From Verrucomicrobiia bacterium (GTDB lineage Bacteria > Verrucomicrobiota > Verrucomicrobiia > Limisphaerales > DSYF01): a stretch of 64,000 nt of DNA. The notes under the pieces were generated by a model. The model saw only the letters and a program-made list of their open reading frames with translations, made no database searches and was not told the DNA's origin. The stretch lies in assembly GCA_035765895.1 (NCBI GenBank), contig DASTWL010000008.1:23194-87193 (forward strand). Reading direction: 5' to 3'. The position numbers and the translations under genes were made by a program. Below are positions 12,526-21,649 of this stretch, piece after piece (within the stretch, counting starts at the first letter, position 1; the number at the start of each line of letters is the position of its first letter).

Positions 12526-13530
12526 TTATCCGGGCTGGAATATATTCGCCAGACGCGGACCGATTTTGTCCAGCGCCAAAATTTCGCTGGCCGCCTTCAA
12601 ATCCGCCGCGGCCTTGGGCATGCCGAAGACCGCGCTGCTCTGGCGGTCCTGGGCAATGGTGTGGTGGCCGCTCTCCCGCAACAAACGCAGGCCTTCCGCG
12701 CCGTCCCGGCCCATCCCCGTGAGCAGGATGCCAACCACTTCACCCTTCCAGAAATGTGCGACGCTCTTAAGAAACACGTCCACCGATGGCCGGTAGGAAT
12801 AATCCACGGGCGACCGCGTGTAACCCAGCCGCGTGGCGTTGGTGAACACCAGATGCTCCTCCCGTGCGGCCACCAGAACCGTTCCGGGTTCCGGACGGTC
12901 GCCCTCCTCCGCGAGGCGGACGGGGAGATGACAGTGCTGGCCGAGCCACGACGCCAGTCCTGCCGTGAACTGGGGATCCACGTGCTGAATGATGACCACC
13001 GCGGGGGCAAAGTGCGCCGGCAGCGCCTGCAAGATGCTGGCAATCGCCGCCGGCCCGCCCGCCGAGGCGCCGATGACCACCAGGGATTCCCGGGCGCGTG
13101 GTCCGGCCGGCTTGGTGTTGCCGTTGGCGGCCACGCGCGTCACGAGCTTGCTGATCTTGTCGAGCTTCTGGAGCAACGGCTGTCCGCCGTCGAGGCTGCC
13201 GCCGGGATTGAGCACGGGCACGCTGACCGCGTCCAGCGCGCCGGCGCCCATGGCCTCGAACACCTGTGCCGTGTCGTCATGAATGTTCGCGCTCACAATG
13301 ACGATGGCGCACGGGGTGGCGGCCATGATGCGGCGCGTGGCTTCGGCGCCGTTCATGTCGGGCATGACGAGATCCATCAGGATGGCGTCCGGCCGGTCCT
13401 GGGCACAACGCGCGACGGCATCCGCGCCCGAGCGGGCGATCCAGGCGACCTCATGACGGCCGTTGCTGAGCACGGTTCGGCGCAGGGCCTCGGCCGCAAA
13501 CAGCGTGTCGTTGACGATGCCGATTCTCAT
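12526..13530 (-). CDS. wspF: Chemotaxis-type response regulator methylesterase, WspF-like CheB
   Basis: 334 aa. The receiver domain (1-120) has phospho-acceptor Asp53 in [11 protein letters not shown]. The C-terminal methylesterase domain (150-334) has the catalytic triad Ser156 in VIGASAGGP, His in IIQHVDP and Asp in [12 protein letters not shown]. It removes methyl groups from receptor glutamates after phosphorylation by the CheA kinase. The N-terminus MRIGIVNDT and order in the operon fit WspF. The start ATG overlaps the stop of the CheA gene (ATGA). In pseudomonads, loss of WspF locks the Wsp pathway on; whether that holds here is untested. Confidence 0.93.
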   Translation of the reverse strand: MRIGIVNDTLFAAEALRRTVLSNGRHEVAWIARSGADAVARCAQDRPDAILMDLVMPDMNGAEATRRIMAATPCAIVIVSANIHDDTAQVFEAMGAGALDAVSVPVLNPGGSLDGGQPLLQKLDKISKLVTRVAANGNTKPAGPRARESLVVIGASAGGPAAIASILQALPAHFAPAVVIIQHVDPQFTAGLASWLGQHCHLPVRLAEEGDRPEPGTVLVAAREEHLVFTNATRLGYTRSPVDYSYRPSVDVFLKSVAHFWKGEVVGILLTGMGRDGAEGLRLLRESGHHTIAQDRQSSAVFGMPKAAADLKAASEILALDKIGPRLANIFQPG

Positions 13531-15887
13531 TCTTCGGGTTCGCCGATCAGGTCGGTCACGGCGTGCAACAAGGTTTCATCGTGGAAACTGCCCTTCGTCA
13601 GATAATAGTCCGCGCCGGCCTGCAAGCCGCGGAGGCGGTCCTCCTCGCGATCCTTGTAGGACACGATCATTACGGGGATGGACTGCAATTGCGGATCCTT
13701 TTTGATGAGTTCCGTCAGTTCGATGCCGTCCATGCGGGGCATGTCCACGTCCGAAATCACCAGGTCGTAGGTGCCGGCGCGGACGGCGTTCCAACCGTCG
13801 GCGCCGTCCACGGCCACCTCGACCGCATAACCGCGGCCCGACAGGAGCTTGCGCTCCAGCTCGCGGACGGTCAGCGAGTCGTCCACCACGAGGACGTGTT
13901 TGCGGCGGGTTTGAGTGGACATCAGGGCCTGCTGCGGCACGCCGGCCAGCCGGCCGGAGGAAATCAACTTCTCCACCGAGCGGACGAGATCATCCACGTC
14001 AATGATCAACACGGGCGAACCATCCTCCATGAGCGCGGCGGCGCTGATGTCCTTCACCTTGCCGAGGCGCGGATCGAGGGGCTGGACGACCAGCTCGCGT
14101 TCGCCCAGAAACTTGTCCACCACCAAGCCGTAACGGCTCTTGCGTTCGCCGAGGATGATGACCGGAATTTCCGCCGGCAGCGTCGGGCGTTCGCCGCAAT
14201 CGAGCACCTGCTGGGCGGACAACAGCCCGATGGCCTCGTCGTTGAAGCGGAAGGTGAGGTGCCCCTCGATGCTTTCAACCTGGTCGCGGCGCAGGTGGCG
14301 CGTCCGCACGATCTGCGACAACGGCAGCGCGTAGGGTTCGCCCGCCACCTCCACCAGCAGCGTCCGCAAGACGGACAGCGTGATGGGGAGCTGGAGCATG
14401 AACCGCGTGCCGCGGCCCGGCTCGGTGTAAACGCGGATGTTGCCGCGCACGCCCCGCACCATGTTGTGCACGACATCCAGCCCGACGCCGCGCCCGGAGA
14501 TCTCGGTCACGGCATCCTTCAACGTGAAGCCGGGGAGGAAGAGGAACTGCAGCAGCTCCGCCTCCGTCAGGCGGCTGGCGGCGCCCGGGGGCAGCAGCTT
14601 GCGGTTCACCACGATGTCGCGGACGCGTTCCGTGGCGATGCCGCCGCCGTCGTCGCTTACGGTGATCAACAACATGCCGGCGGCGTGGCGCGCTTCGAGG
14701 CGGATGACGCATTCGTCCGGCTTGCCCGCGCGGCGGCGGACTTCGGGCGGTTCGCAACCGTGGTCCACGGCGTTGCGCAACAGATGGCCCAGCGGCGCTT
14801 CAAGCCGGTCGAGAATGTCGCGGTCCACCTGGGTGTTCGCGCCGGTGATTTCGAGGCGGACCTCCTTGTTCAAACTGCGCGCGATGTCCCGCACCATGCG
14901 CGGAAAATGGCTGACGCCGTCCGCGAACGGCCGCATGCGGGTGCGCAACGCCTCCAGATACAAACGATGGGTCAGGTTCACGCACCGGCGGTCGAACATG
15001 TCCAGGTCCAGCAGCCGGTCGCCGAGAAAGCTGCGACATTCGGTGGCGCGCTGGAGTGCCGTGTGAAGCTTCTCGGCCGCGCGATCGGGCAGCGGCTGGT
15101 CGGCCAGCGATTCCCGCAGCTCTTCGATGACTTCGAACAAATCCGTCTGCATCCGCTTCAGCCGCGTCATGGAATCGGTGAAGGGACGAATCCAGCGGGC
15201 CTCCACCAATGACTCCCCGGCCAGGCCCAGCAGGCGGTTCAGGTTCTCGGCGTTCAACCGCAGCACGCGCTCGTGATTGCCCGCCTGTTTCGGCGTGCCC
15301 GCGACGGCTTCCGCCTCCACCACGTCCGGTGCCGGCGGTGCGGGCTCCGGTGGTTGGGGAGGTGGTGGTGGCGGGCTGGGCAGGGCTGCCGAAGGTGGCG
15401 GTGCGGCCGGCGGGACCGCCGGAGGAGCGGGAGGCAGTGCGGCCGGTTCTTCGCGCGGGGCCGGTGGGGTGGCAGTGGCGGCGGCGCTGAGGTCGGACAA
15501 GAATTGCTGCACTTCGGCGGCATGGCTTTGCTCCCAGGTCGCCAGCCGTGGTTCATCCGTCATCGCAAGCTGGGACAGCAAATCCACGCCCTTCAGCAGC
15601 CGGTCGATGTGCGCGCGGCCGAGGGTCAGGGCGCCGCGCTGGGCCGCCACGAAGCAGTCTTCCATCGCATGGGCCACGCGCACGCCGACGGCGACGTTGA
15701 TGATGCGGGCGGCGCCCTTGATGGAATGGGCGGCGCGCATGAGGTTTTCCAAAATGACCGGCGAGGCGTCGCCGCGCTCGATTTGCAACAGCCCCTCGGT
15801 CAGCGTGGCGCACTGGGATTCGGCCTCGACCCGGAACAGGTCGAACATCGAGAAGTTGCTCAAGTCCTCTGAGGCGCGCTTGTTCAT
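13527..15887 (-). CDS. wspE: CheA-type histidine kinase with C-terminal receiver, WspE-like
   Basis: 786 aa from the ATG at 15887 (MNKRASEDLS). P1 HPt domain with phospho-His54 in RAAHSIKGAAR, a Pro/Ala-rich linker (~140-205), a dimerisation and HATPase region (NAVDHGCEPPEVR, DDGGGIA, GRGVGLDVVHNMV), a CheW-like P5 domain and a C-terminal receiver with phospho-Asp in VISDVDMPRMDG. The CheA-receiver fusion is the architecture of WspE. The start overlaps the stop of the upstream CheW gene by four bases (ATGA), which argues for coupled translation. The kinase should feed CheB and the terminal hybrid regulator. Confidence 0.94.
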   Translation of the reverse strand: MNKRASEDLSNFSMFDLFRVEAESQCATLTEGLLQIERGDASPVILENLMRAAHSIKGAARIINVAVGVRVAHAMEDCFVAAQRGALTLGRAHIDRLLKGVDLLSQLAMTDEPRLATWEQSHAAEVQQFLSDLSAAATATPPAPREEPAALPPAPPAVPPAAPPPSAALPSPPPPPPQPPEPAPPAPDVVEAEAVAGTPKQAGNHERVLRLNAENLNRLLGLAGESLVEARWIRPFTDSMTRLKRMQTDLFEVIEELRESLADQPLPDRAAEKLHTALQRATECRSFLGDRLLDLDMFDRRCVNLTHRLYLEALRTRMRPFADGVSHFPRMVRDIARSLNKEVRLEITGANTQVDRDILDRLEAPLGHLLRNAVDHGCEPPEVRRRAGKPDECVIRLEARHAAGMLLITVSDDGGGIATERVRDIVVNRKLLPPGAASRLTEAELLQFLFLPGFTLKDAVTEISGRGVGLDVVHNMVRGVRGNIRVYTEPGRGTRFMLQLPITLSVLRTLLVEVAGEPYALPLSQIVRTRHLRRDQVESIEGHLTFRFNDEAIGLLSAQQVLDCGERPTLPAEIPVIILGERKSRYGLVVDKFLGERELVVQPLDPRLGKVKDISAAALMEDGSPVLIIDVDDLVRSVEKLISSGRLAGVPQQALMSTQTRRKHVLVVDDSLTVRELERKLLSGRGYAVEVAVDGADGWNAVRAGTYDLVISDVDMPRMDGIELTELIKKDPQLQSIPVMIVSYKDREEDRLRGLQAGADYYLTKGSFHDETLLHAVTDLIGEPEE

Positions 15888-16600
15888 GCCAGACTTTGGT
15901 TGAGCGCCGGGAAGAGCAGGGCGGAGTCGAGGTAAATTACGAGGCGCCCGTGCCACGTGAGCACGCCCTTGGTGTAGCTGGTGCCGGACTTGGACAGGGT
16001 GGCGGGCGGTTCGCGCAACTGGTCGGCCTCGAAGCGCTCGATGCCATGCACCTCATCGACGGGAATCACGAGCCGCTGCGACTCCCAACTGGTCACCAGC
16101 AGCCGTTGATACGCCAGTTGCCCGTGGTTGGGCGCAGGGGTGTGGGCGAGCCCGAGCACGCGCGCCAGCGAAACGCACAACAGCAGTTCGCCCCGCACAT
16201 TCACGAGGCCGAGCAGCGACGTTTTCCGCCGGTGCGGCATGGAGTGGAGCCGGCGTTGTTCGGCGACCTCCTGAAACACCACCGTCGGGAGCGCGAGCCA
16301 TTCCGGACCGATGCGGAACAACACGACCGAGAGGGTGCCCGGGCTGACCGTGAATTTGGGCCGGGCAAAATGCGCGGCCCATTCCTGCCGGTAGCCCGGC
16401 GTGAGGGCTCGTTCGAGCAGCAGGGCGCCCGCCTGCGCATACACCGGGCAATTGCGGCAATGCGTGTGTTTCGCCAGTTCCGGACACGAGCCGTCGCCGC
16501 GCACGCCGATCCGGCTCCAGCAATCGTCCACGCTGACCGGCAGGCCCGGCGTCGCGGTGGACGTCGTCAGCGGCAGTTCGGTTTCGGAGCGTTCAGTCAC
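15884..16600 (-). CDS. wspD: CheW-like adaptor, WspD type
   Basis: 238 aa. Residues ~90-235 form a CheW domain (VVLFRIGPEWLALPT, LGLVNVRGELLLCVSLAR). The N-terminal ~80 residues carry four cysteines in DDCWSRIGV, GDGSCPEL and HCRNCPVYAQ, a block I associate with the WspD adaptor and its relatives. CheW proteins bridge receptors and CheA. The Cys block could be structural or bind metal. Six bases separate its start from the CheR stop. Confidence 0.88.
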   Translation of the reverse strand: MTERSETELPLTTSTATPGLPVSVDDCWSRIGVRGDGSCPELAKHTHCRNCPVYAQAGALLLERALTPGYRQEWAAHFARPKFTVSPGTLSVVLFRIGPEWLALPTVVFQEVAEQRRLHSMPHRRKTSLLGLVNVRGELLLCVSLARVLGLAHTPAPNHGQLAYQRLLVTSWESQRLVIPVDEVHGIERFEADQLREPPATLSKSGTSYTKGVLTWHGRLVIYLDSALLFPALNQSLA

Positions 16601-16606
16601 GGCACG

Positions 16607-17830
16607 TCAGGTTTCGAGTTGCAGGCGCTGGGCCCGGCGGCGCAGGTTGCGCGCCACGCCCGTCCGGCCTTCCTTCTCCGCGAGCAGCGCCATTTGCAGG
16701 AGCGACTCGTAGTGGTTCGGGTCCAGATACAGCGCCTTGCGATAAAATTCCCGGGCGGTCGGGCTGCCCTTGGCGTCGTGAATCACGCCGAGCAGGTAGA
16801 AGGCCTGCACGGAACCGCCATGCCGTTCGAGGTGCAGGTGGCACAGCCGTTCGGCTTCGGCCAGCTGGCCCGAATCGGCCAGTTCGCGCGCGGAATCCAG
16901 ACTGGCGGCCGTGGCCGGCGCCGGCCGGGGCGGCGCGGGCACCGGCGGCGCGGCGGGCGCAGGCTTGAAGCCGGCCGGCTTGTGATGGATGCCGTGACGG
17001 TCATGCCGCGCGGTCGTCGGGCGCGGCCGTTGGGTCTGGTGTTCGTCCGTCCGGCGGCAGGCGAAGGCCATCGGGAGGTTGACGGTGGTGAAATGGTTTT
17101 CCAGTGCGAGCGGCACTTCGGCGGGACCGACGAACAGGGTTCCGCCCGGTGCCAGCAGTTTCTCCAGCCGGGTGAAGGCCTGCCGCTGCGTGGCACGATC
17201 AAAATAGATCAGCAGGTTGCGGCAGAAAATGTAGTCAAAGCGCAGGTTGTTCAGCGTGAATGTGTCGCCCAGCAGGTTGGCCTGCTGGAAAATCACGTTG
17301 TCGCGGATGTTGGGCTTCACCCGGTAACCGTCGCCTTCGGGGAGGAAATGGCGGTCGCGAAACTTCACATCCTGCCCGCGGAAGGAATTGCGCCCGTAAA
17401 GCCCGGCCATGGCCTTTTGCAGCATGCGCTCGCTGAGATCCACGCCGCTCACGGCAAACCGGTGGGGGGCGATGCCTGCGTCGAGCAGGGCCATGACGAT
17501 GGAATACGGTTCCTCGCCGGATGAGCAGGGCAGGCTGAGGATGTTGACGCGCCCGGTCGGGTGGGCCGGCAGCCAGTCGGTTTGGATCATGCCGGTCAGC
17601 GCGCCGAAGGCCTGCCGATCGCGGAAGAACCAGGTTTCCGTAACGACGACCGCCTCCACCAGTTGATTCCACTCCTGCGCGGAGGTGTGCAACAGATGTT
17701 CGTATTCCGCCACCGACGCGACGGCCGCGGCCTGCATGCGGAGACGGACAATGCGCTGGAGCGAGGAACTGCCGATGGACTCGGCGTCCAACCCCATGCT
17801 TTCCCGCAGGCGTTGTTCAATTCGGTGCAT
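16607..17830 (-). CDS. wspC: CheR methyltransferase with C-terminal TPR, WspC-like
   Basis: 407 aa from the ATG at 17830 (MHRIEQRLRESMG). The CheR N-terminal helices and the SAM-binding domain are visible (TETWFFRDRQAF, LSLPCSSGEEPYSI, DYIFCRNLLIYFD). A Pro-rich linker (~275-310) is followed by TPR-like helices (DSARELADSGQLAEAERLC, AFYLLGVIHDAKGSPTA). WspC proteins have this CheR-TPR build. It methylates receptor glutamates, opposing CheB. The first 14 bases overlap the end of the preceding CheW gene. A longer frame from 17923 exists but lies fully inside that CheW gene. Confidence 0.92.
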   Translation of the reverse strand: MHRIEQRLRESMGLDAESIGSSSLQRIVRLRMQAAAVASVAEYEHLLHTSAQEWNQLVEAVVVTETWFFRDRQAFGALTGMIQTDWLPAHPTGRVNILSLPCSSGEEPYSIVMALLDAGIAPHRFAVSGVDLSERMLQKAMAGLYGRNSFRGQDVKFRDRHFLPEGDGYRVKPNIRDNVIFQQANLLGDTFTLNNLRFDYIFCRNLLIYFDRATQRQAFTRLEKLLAPGGTLFVGPAEVPLALENHFTTVNLPMAFACRRTDEHQTQRPRPTTARHDRHGIHHKPAGFKPAPAAPPVPAPPRPAPATAASLDSARELADSGQLAEAERLCHLHLERHGGSVQAFYLLGVIHDAKGSPTAREFYRKALYLDPNHYESLLQMALLAEKEGRTGVARNLRRRAQRLQLET

Positions 17831-18293
17831 TTGTCGCGGCGGCTGCCGGGGCAAACAACAGCCGTTGCAGTTCCTCAGGCAGCAATTTCTGCTCCTGAAT
17901 CCACTGAATGACGCCGTGTTCATCCATCAGAATCGGTCCCAGATACGGCACTGAACCGGGCGGCAGCCCGGGCTGGATGAAATCAGACGGTTCCTTGCGC
18001 AGCACCGTAGTCGCATGTTCGGCAATGAGCCCCAGCAGCGGGGTTGGTTCGGCGCTGGCGCGGGTGCGCACAATCAGAATGCGCGTGCTCAGGCGTTCGG
18101 TGGCCGGCTGGCCGGTGGTCAGTTCTGACAGGTCCAGGGCCGGCACGGCCTGGCCGCGGTAGTTGAAGAGGCCGGCGATGCCGCGCGCGGCCCGCGGAAT
18201 GGGCTTCAAGCTGACCATCGGAATCACCTCGACCACACGTTGCGCCTCAATGGCGTAACGGTCCGTCCCAATTTGGAACAGCAGGAATAACAT
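17817..18293 (-). CDS. wspB: CheW-like adaptor, WspB type
   Basis: 158 aa, essentially one CheW domain. It starts MLFLLFQIGTDRYAIEA, with VVEVIPM and GIAGLFNYRGQAVPALDLS typical of the family, and ends in a ~25-residue Ala-rich tail. It is the first of two CheW proteins, as in wspB/wspD. It lies 100 bases after the receptor gene and overlaps cheR by 14 bases. Confidence 0.9.
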   Translation of the reverse strand: MLFLLFQIGTDRYAIEAQRVVEVIPMVSLKPIPRAARGIAGLFNYRGQAVPALDLSELTTGQPATERLSTRILIVRTRASAEPTPLLGLIAEHATTVLRKEPSDFIQPGLPPGSVPYLGPILMDEHGVIQWIQEQKLLPEELQRLLFAPAAAATNAPN

Positions 18294-18393
18294 GATTCAG
18301 CGCCCTCCGTCCGGCGGCGGTGCGGCGACGCCACACACCGGAGACACGCAAGCTGCCGTGTCTCCCGCGAACCCCGTGTCGGGCTGCCTTGGC

Positions 18394-20007
18394 TCAACCA
18401 TTCGACCTCTCCGTGCCTTTTAATTTGAAGCGGGCGACGGCATTTTGCAAACCGCGCGCCGCCTCGTTGAGCTGCTCGATGGCGAGATTCGACTGGCGCA
18501 ACGACTCGGCCGTCAACTGCGCGGCTTCATTTAATTGCGCCAGGGTTTCGCTGATCTGCTGGGCACCGGTGGCCTGCGCGTGCATGCCTTCATTGACAGT
18601 GTGGAAGCGCGGCGTCAGGGTCTGCACCTGGTGAATGATCTGGGCCAGATGCGTGCCGACCTGCCGGACTTCCTCCACGCCGCGCCGGACTTCCTCGGAA
18701 AACTTGTCCATGCCCATCACGCCCGCGGCCACGGCGGACTGCATTTCCTTCACCATCTTTTCGATGTCGTAGGTTGCGACGGCCGTCTGGTCCGCGAGCC
18801 GCCGGATTTCCATGGCCACCACGGCGAAGCCGAGGCCGTATTCGCCGGCCTTTTCGGCCTCGATGGCGGCGTTGAGCGAAAGCAGATTCGTCTGGTCCGC
18901 CACCTTGGTGATGGTGGTGACCACGGTGTTGATGTTGGCGGTTTTTTCGCTGAGCACCGCGAGCTTGGACGTGATGGAGCCCGAGGCGTCCATGATCTGC
19001 CGCATGGTGGACTCCATTTTGCCAATGGCGTTCTGGCCGGTGCTGGCCAGCTCGGCCGTTTCCTCGGACACGTTGCTCACCTCGTTCATCGTCTTCACCA
19101 GCTCCTTGGAGGTGGCGGAGATCTCCTTGGAGGTGGCGCCGATCTCGGCCGTCGTGGCGGCGATTTCGTTGGCGGTGCTTTGCTGTTCCTTGGCCGTGGC
19201 GGCGATTTCCGTGGCGGTGCTGTTCACTTGAATGCCCGAGCGCTGCACCTGTCCGACCAGCACGGAGAGCTCATCGGCCAGCTTGTTGAGGCCGTTGCCC
19301 ACCACGCCGAATTCATCCTGCCGTTGCAGGTCGATGCGCCGGGTGAAGTCGCCGCGCTGCATCTGTTCCAGCGCCCCGACGAGCACCTGCATCGGCGTGG
19401 TCACGCTGCGCGACTGAAATCGTGCCAGCACAAAGGCGGCGATGAGGAGCGCCAGGCCGATGCCGATCTGCCAGTTGATGTAATTATGCGACGTGCCCAG
19501 CGCTTCGCTGGCCGCGGTCTCGGCGTTGGCGCCGAGTTCAGCCAGCAGTTTGTCCTGCTGCTCCTGCAGGACCGGGAAATTTTTGGCGTAATACGCCGCG
19601 GCATTCGTCGGGTCGGTGGCGCAGAGGGCAAGCACCTGCCGGTTGAAGGGCGTGAGGTTCTGTTGGGCGAAGTCACGTGCGCGTTTCAGACCGGCCAGCA
19701 CCGGCGGGTAAGGCTGATACGCCGCCTGCATTTGATCGAGGGTGGCATTCAGGGCGCGTTCCTGTTCGTGGGTGCGTTTGCCGTCCGTATCGAGATCCCG
19801 CTGCAACAGCGCTGCGCGGCTGACATCAACGAGCCCGCGCAGGCCGGCTGCCACCTGTTCCTCCACCCGGCCGAGCGCGGTGCTTTGTTCTTCCGCCCGG
19901 GCGGCGGCGCGCTCCATCCAGAGGGCGAAACCGCTGCCCAGCAGCAGCAGGAAAATCAGCAAACCGACCGCGAGGTTGAGTCTTTGCCAGATGGACAAGT
20001 TGTTCAT
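18394..20007 (-). CDS. wspA: Methyl-accepting chemotaxis protein, WspA-like
   Basis: 537 aa from the ATG at 20007 (MNNLSIWQRLNLAVG). It has a membrane helix at about 13-33, a periplasmic four-helix-like domain to ~190, a second helix at ~193-212 (IGIGLALLIAAFVLARF) and a HAMP domain. The cytoplasmic signalling coiled coil has its hairpin tip near LAVLSEKTANINTVVT and NLLSLNAAIEAEKAGEYG. The tip reads VAMEIRRLADQT where motility receptors usually read VADEVRxLAE. The gene leads the operon and shows no flagellar neighbours, so surface-sensing or a developmental role is likelier than swimming. Confidence 0.92.
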   Translation of the reverse strand: MNNLSIWQRLNLAVGLLIFLLLLGSGFALWMERAAARAEEQSTALGRVEEQVAAGLRGLVDVSRAALLQRDLDTDGKRTHEQERALNATLDQMQAAYQPYPPVLAGLKRARDFAQQNLTPFNRQVLALCATDPTNAAAYYAKNFPVLQEQQDKLLAELGANAETAASEALGTSHNYINWQIGIGLALLIAAFVLARFQSRSVTTPMQVLVGALEQMQRGDFTRRIDLQRQDEFGVVGNGLNKLADELSVLVGQVQRSGIQVNSTATEIAATAKEQQSTANEIAATTAEIGATSKEISATSKELVKTMNEVSNVSEETAELASTGQNAIGKMESTMRQIMDASGSITSKLAVLSEKTANINTVVTTITKVADQTNLLSLNAAIEAEKAGEYGLGFAVVAMEIRRLADQTAVATYDIEKMVKEMQSAVAAGVMGMDKFSEEVRRGVEEVRQVGTHLAQIIHQVQTLTPRFHTVNEGMHAQATGAQQISETLAQLNEAAQLTAESLRQSNLAIEQLNEAARGLQNAVARFKLKGTERSNG

Positions 20008-20097
20008 GATCGTTTGGAAGCCATCTCCGAGTTGTCGGCCCAATCTGACGTTGCCAGCCCTTGAAAACAAGGAAGTTCTGGGGCCGAAAGACGGCCT

Positions 20098-21627
20098 TTA
20101 CGGGGCGGGCACCGCGGACCGCGCCAGCGCCAGTTGCCGGAAATCCGCGCGCAGTTTCGAGCCGAAAACGGCAATTAAGACGATGTCCACCAGAAAGCCC
20201 ACGCCGCAGACGACGGATGGCAGGACCAGCACGAACAGGATGGTGGCGCCCGCGGCGAGGTGCGGCTTGCGCATGGTCAGGGCCAGCCACATTCCGAGCC
20301 AGCCCATCGCAAAGAAGTCGAGCACGCCCTCGAGCATGTAAAACAAGCCCACCACCCCCATCACTCCCAATCCGGGGAGCACGCCATTCAGCGGATCGGC
20401 ATGCCGCAGCAAAATGTAAAGCGCGGCCAGCAGCGAACTGCCCGCCGCGAGCAGGCACGGCGGCAGGAAAACCCGTTTCAGCATCGCCCATTGCGCCCGG
20501 ACGAGGTCGGCCGAGCTGACGGGCGCGGCCAGCAACAGTTCAAAGGCGCCCGTCCGCCGGCTTTCGGCAAAGAACCGCGTCGCCTGCACCGCGAAAAGGA
20601 GCTTCACGGGGAAGAACAGCATCCGGCCGTAGATCGCCACGATCATCAGTGTTTCCCACGATTGCAGATAGCCTATCGCCACCATGCCCAATGCCCACAA
20701 CCCGGCAATGACCCACGCCGCGCCGCGGGCGAAGAGCGATTCGCCGATCACCCAGCGCAGCGGCTCGCGACCCAGCAGTTCGCGGCGGCGTTGCACGCGC
20801 GTTCCCGCGGCGCGCAGGCCGAGTCGCTCCAGGAGATTGCTCCGGTGCGTGGCCTGCGGACGATCCTGCCACGCACGCGGCAGGCGCCAGCTCGCCAGGC
20901 CAATCATCAACCACGCAATGCCGTGCGACACGCCGAGCGCCTGCCAGAACGCGTGCGGTTGCCGCGCGTAACGGGCGGACATCGCGCCCCAGTAGGCGTC
21001 CGCCGGACTGAACCCATGCAGCCATGCGGTGACGGCCGTCCCGCCGATCTGGTTGACCACCCTCTGTGCCATGGGCAGCACCACGCAGAGAAATCCCAGG
21101 ATCGTTCCGGCCAGCAGCATGGCGCGGCCCGCCTGGTGGCTCAACGTGGAGGCCAGCAGGCCGGTGGCGAGCGAAAAGAACAGCAGGTTCAGCAGCGCGA
21201 GACTGATGCGCCACAGTTCGCCGCCGGTCACGCCACCGAGCAGCAGGGGCAGGGCGGCCGCTGGAATGATGGCCAGCAGGCCGTAACCCAGGTGGATGAA
21301 TTGCGAGGCCAGCTTGCCCAGCACCACATCGTAGCCCTGCAAATCGGTCAGGAACAGCAGGCCGAGCGTGCCTTCGCGTTTTTCCTCGCTGATGCAATCC
21401 GCGGTGACAAACACGCCGGCCAGCAGGCACAGGGTGAAGGCGTAGCCCGTCATGATGCTGAAGAATGCGGAGCCCTGGCTGGCGCCGCGGGAGAGGAACA
21501 TCATGAACGGCAGCACCACGCCACTGATCAACATCGCCACCGCCGCGACCACGAGCCGGATGTAGCGGTTGGCGTTGCGCCGCGCGCCTTCGCGGAGCTC
21601 CCGTTCAACGATGGGCAGAAACGTCAT
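20098..21627 (-). CDS. ABC-2-type membrane permease, paralog 4 of a tandem array
   Basis: 509 aa from the ATG at 21627 (MTFLPIVERELREGAR). About a dozen hydrophobic segments form two six-helix-like halves. The cytosolic motif after helix 2 (VTADCISEEKREG then TLGLLFLTDLQGYDVVLGK) is shared with the three genes upstream. The second half repeats a version of it (RRTGAFELLLAAPVSS). Such proteins are membrane subunits of ABC exporters of the ABC-2 type. No ATPase gene is nearby. It is last of four genes reading leftward, 90 bases before wspA. Confidence 0.85.
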   Translation of the reverse strand: MTFLPIVERELREGARRNANRYIRLVVAAVAMLISGVVLPFMMFLSRGASQGSAFFSIMTGYAFTLCLLAGVFVTADCISEEKREGTLGLLFLTDLQGYDVVLGKLASQFIHLGYGLLAIIPAAALPLLLGGVTGGELWRISLALLNLLFFSLATGLLASTLSHQAGRAMLLAGTILGFLCVVLPMAQRVVNQIGGTAVTAWLHGFSPADAYWGAMSARYARQPHAFWQALGVSHGIAWLMIGLASWRLPRAWQDRPQATHRSNLLERLGLRAAGTRVQRRRELLGREPLRWVIGESLFARGAAWVIAGLWALGMVAIGYLQSWETLMIVAIYGRMLFFPVKLLFAVQATRFFAESRRTGAFELLLAAPVSSADLVRAQWAMLKRVFLPPCLLAAGSSLLAALYILLRHADPLNGVLPGLGVMGVVGLFYMLEGVLDFFAMGWLGMWLALTMRKPHLAAGATILFVLVLPSVVCGVGFLVDIVLIAVFGSKLRADFRQLALARSAVPAP

Positions 21628-21649
21628 GGCGGGCGGTTCGAATTGCGGT

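Noticed and set aside
13563..15212. Long plus-strand frame opposite the CheA gene (549 codons)
   Set aside because: Lies entirely over a real CheA-receiver gene on the other strand and lacks any domain; composition is that of a shadow.
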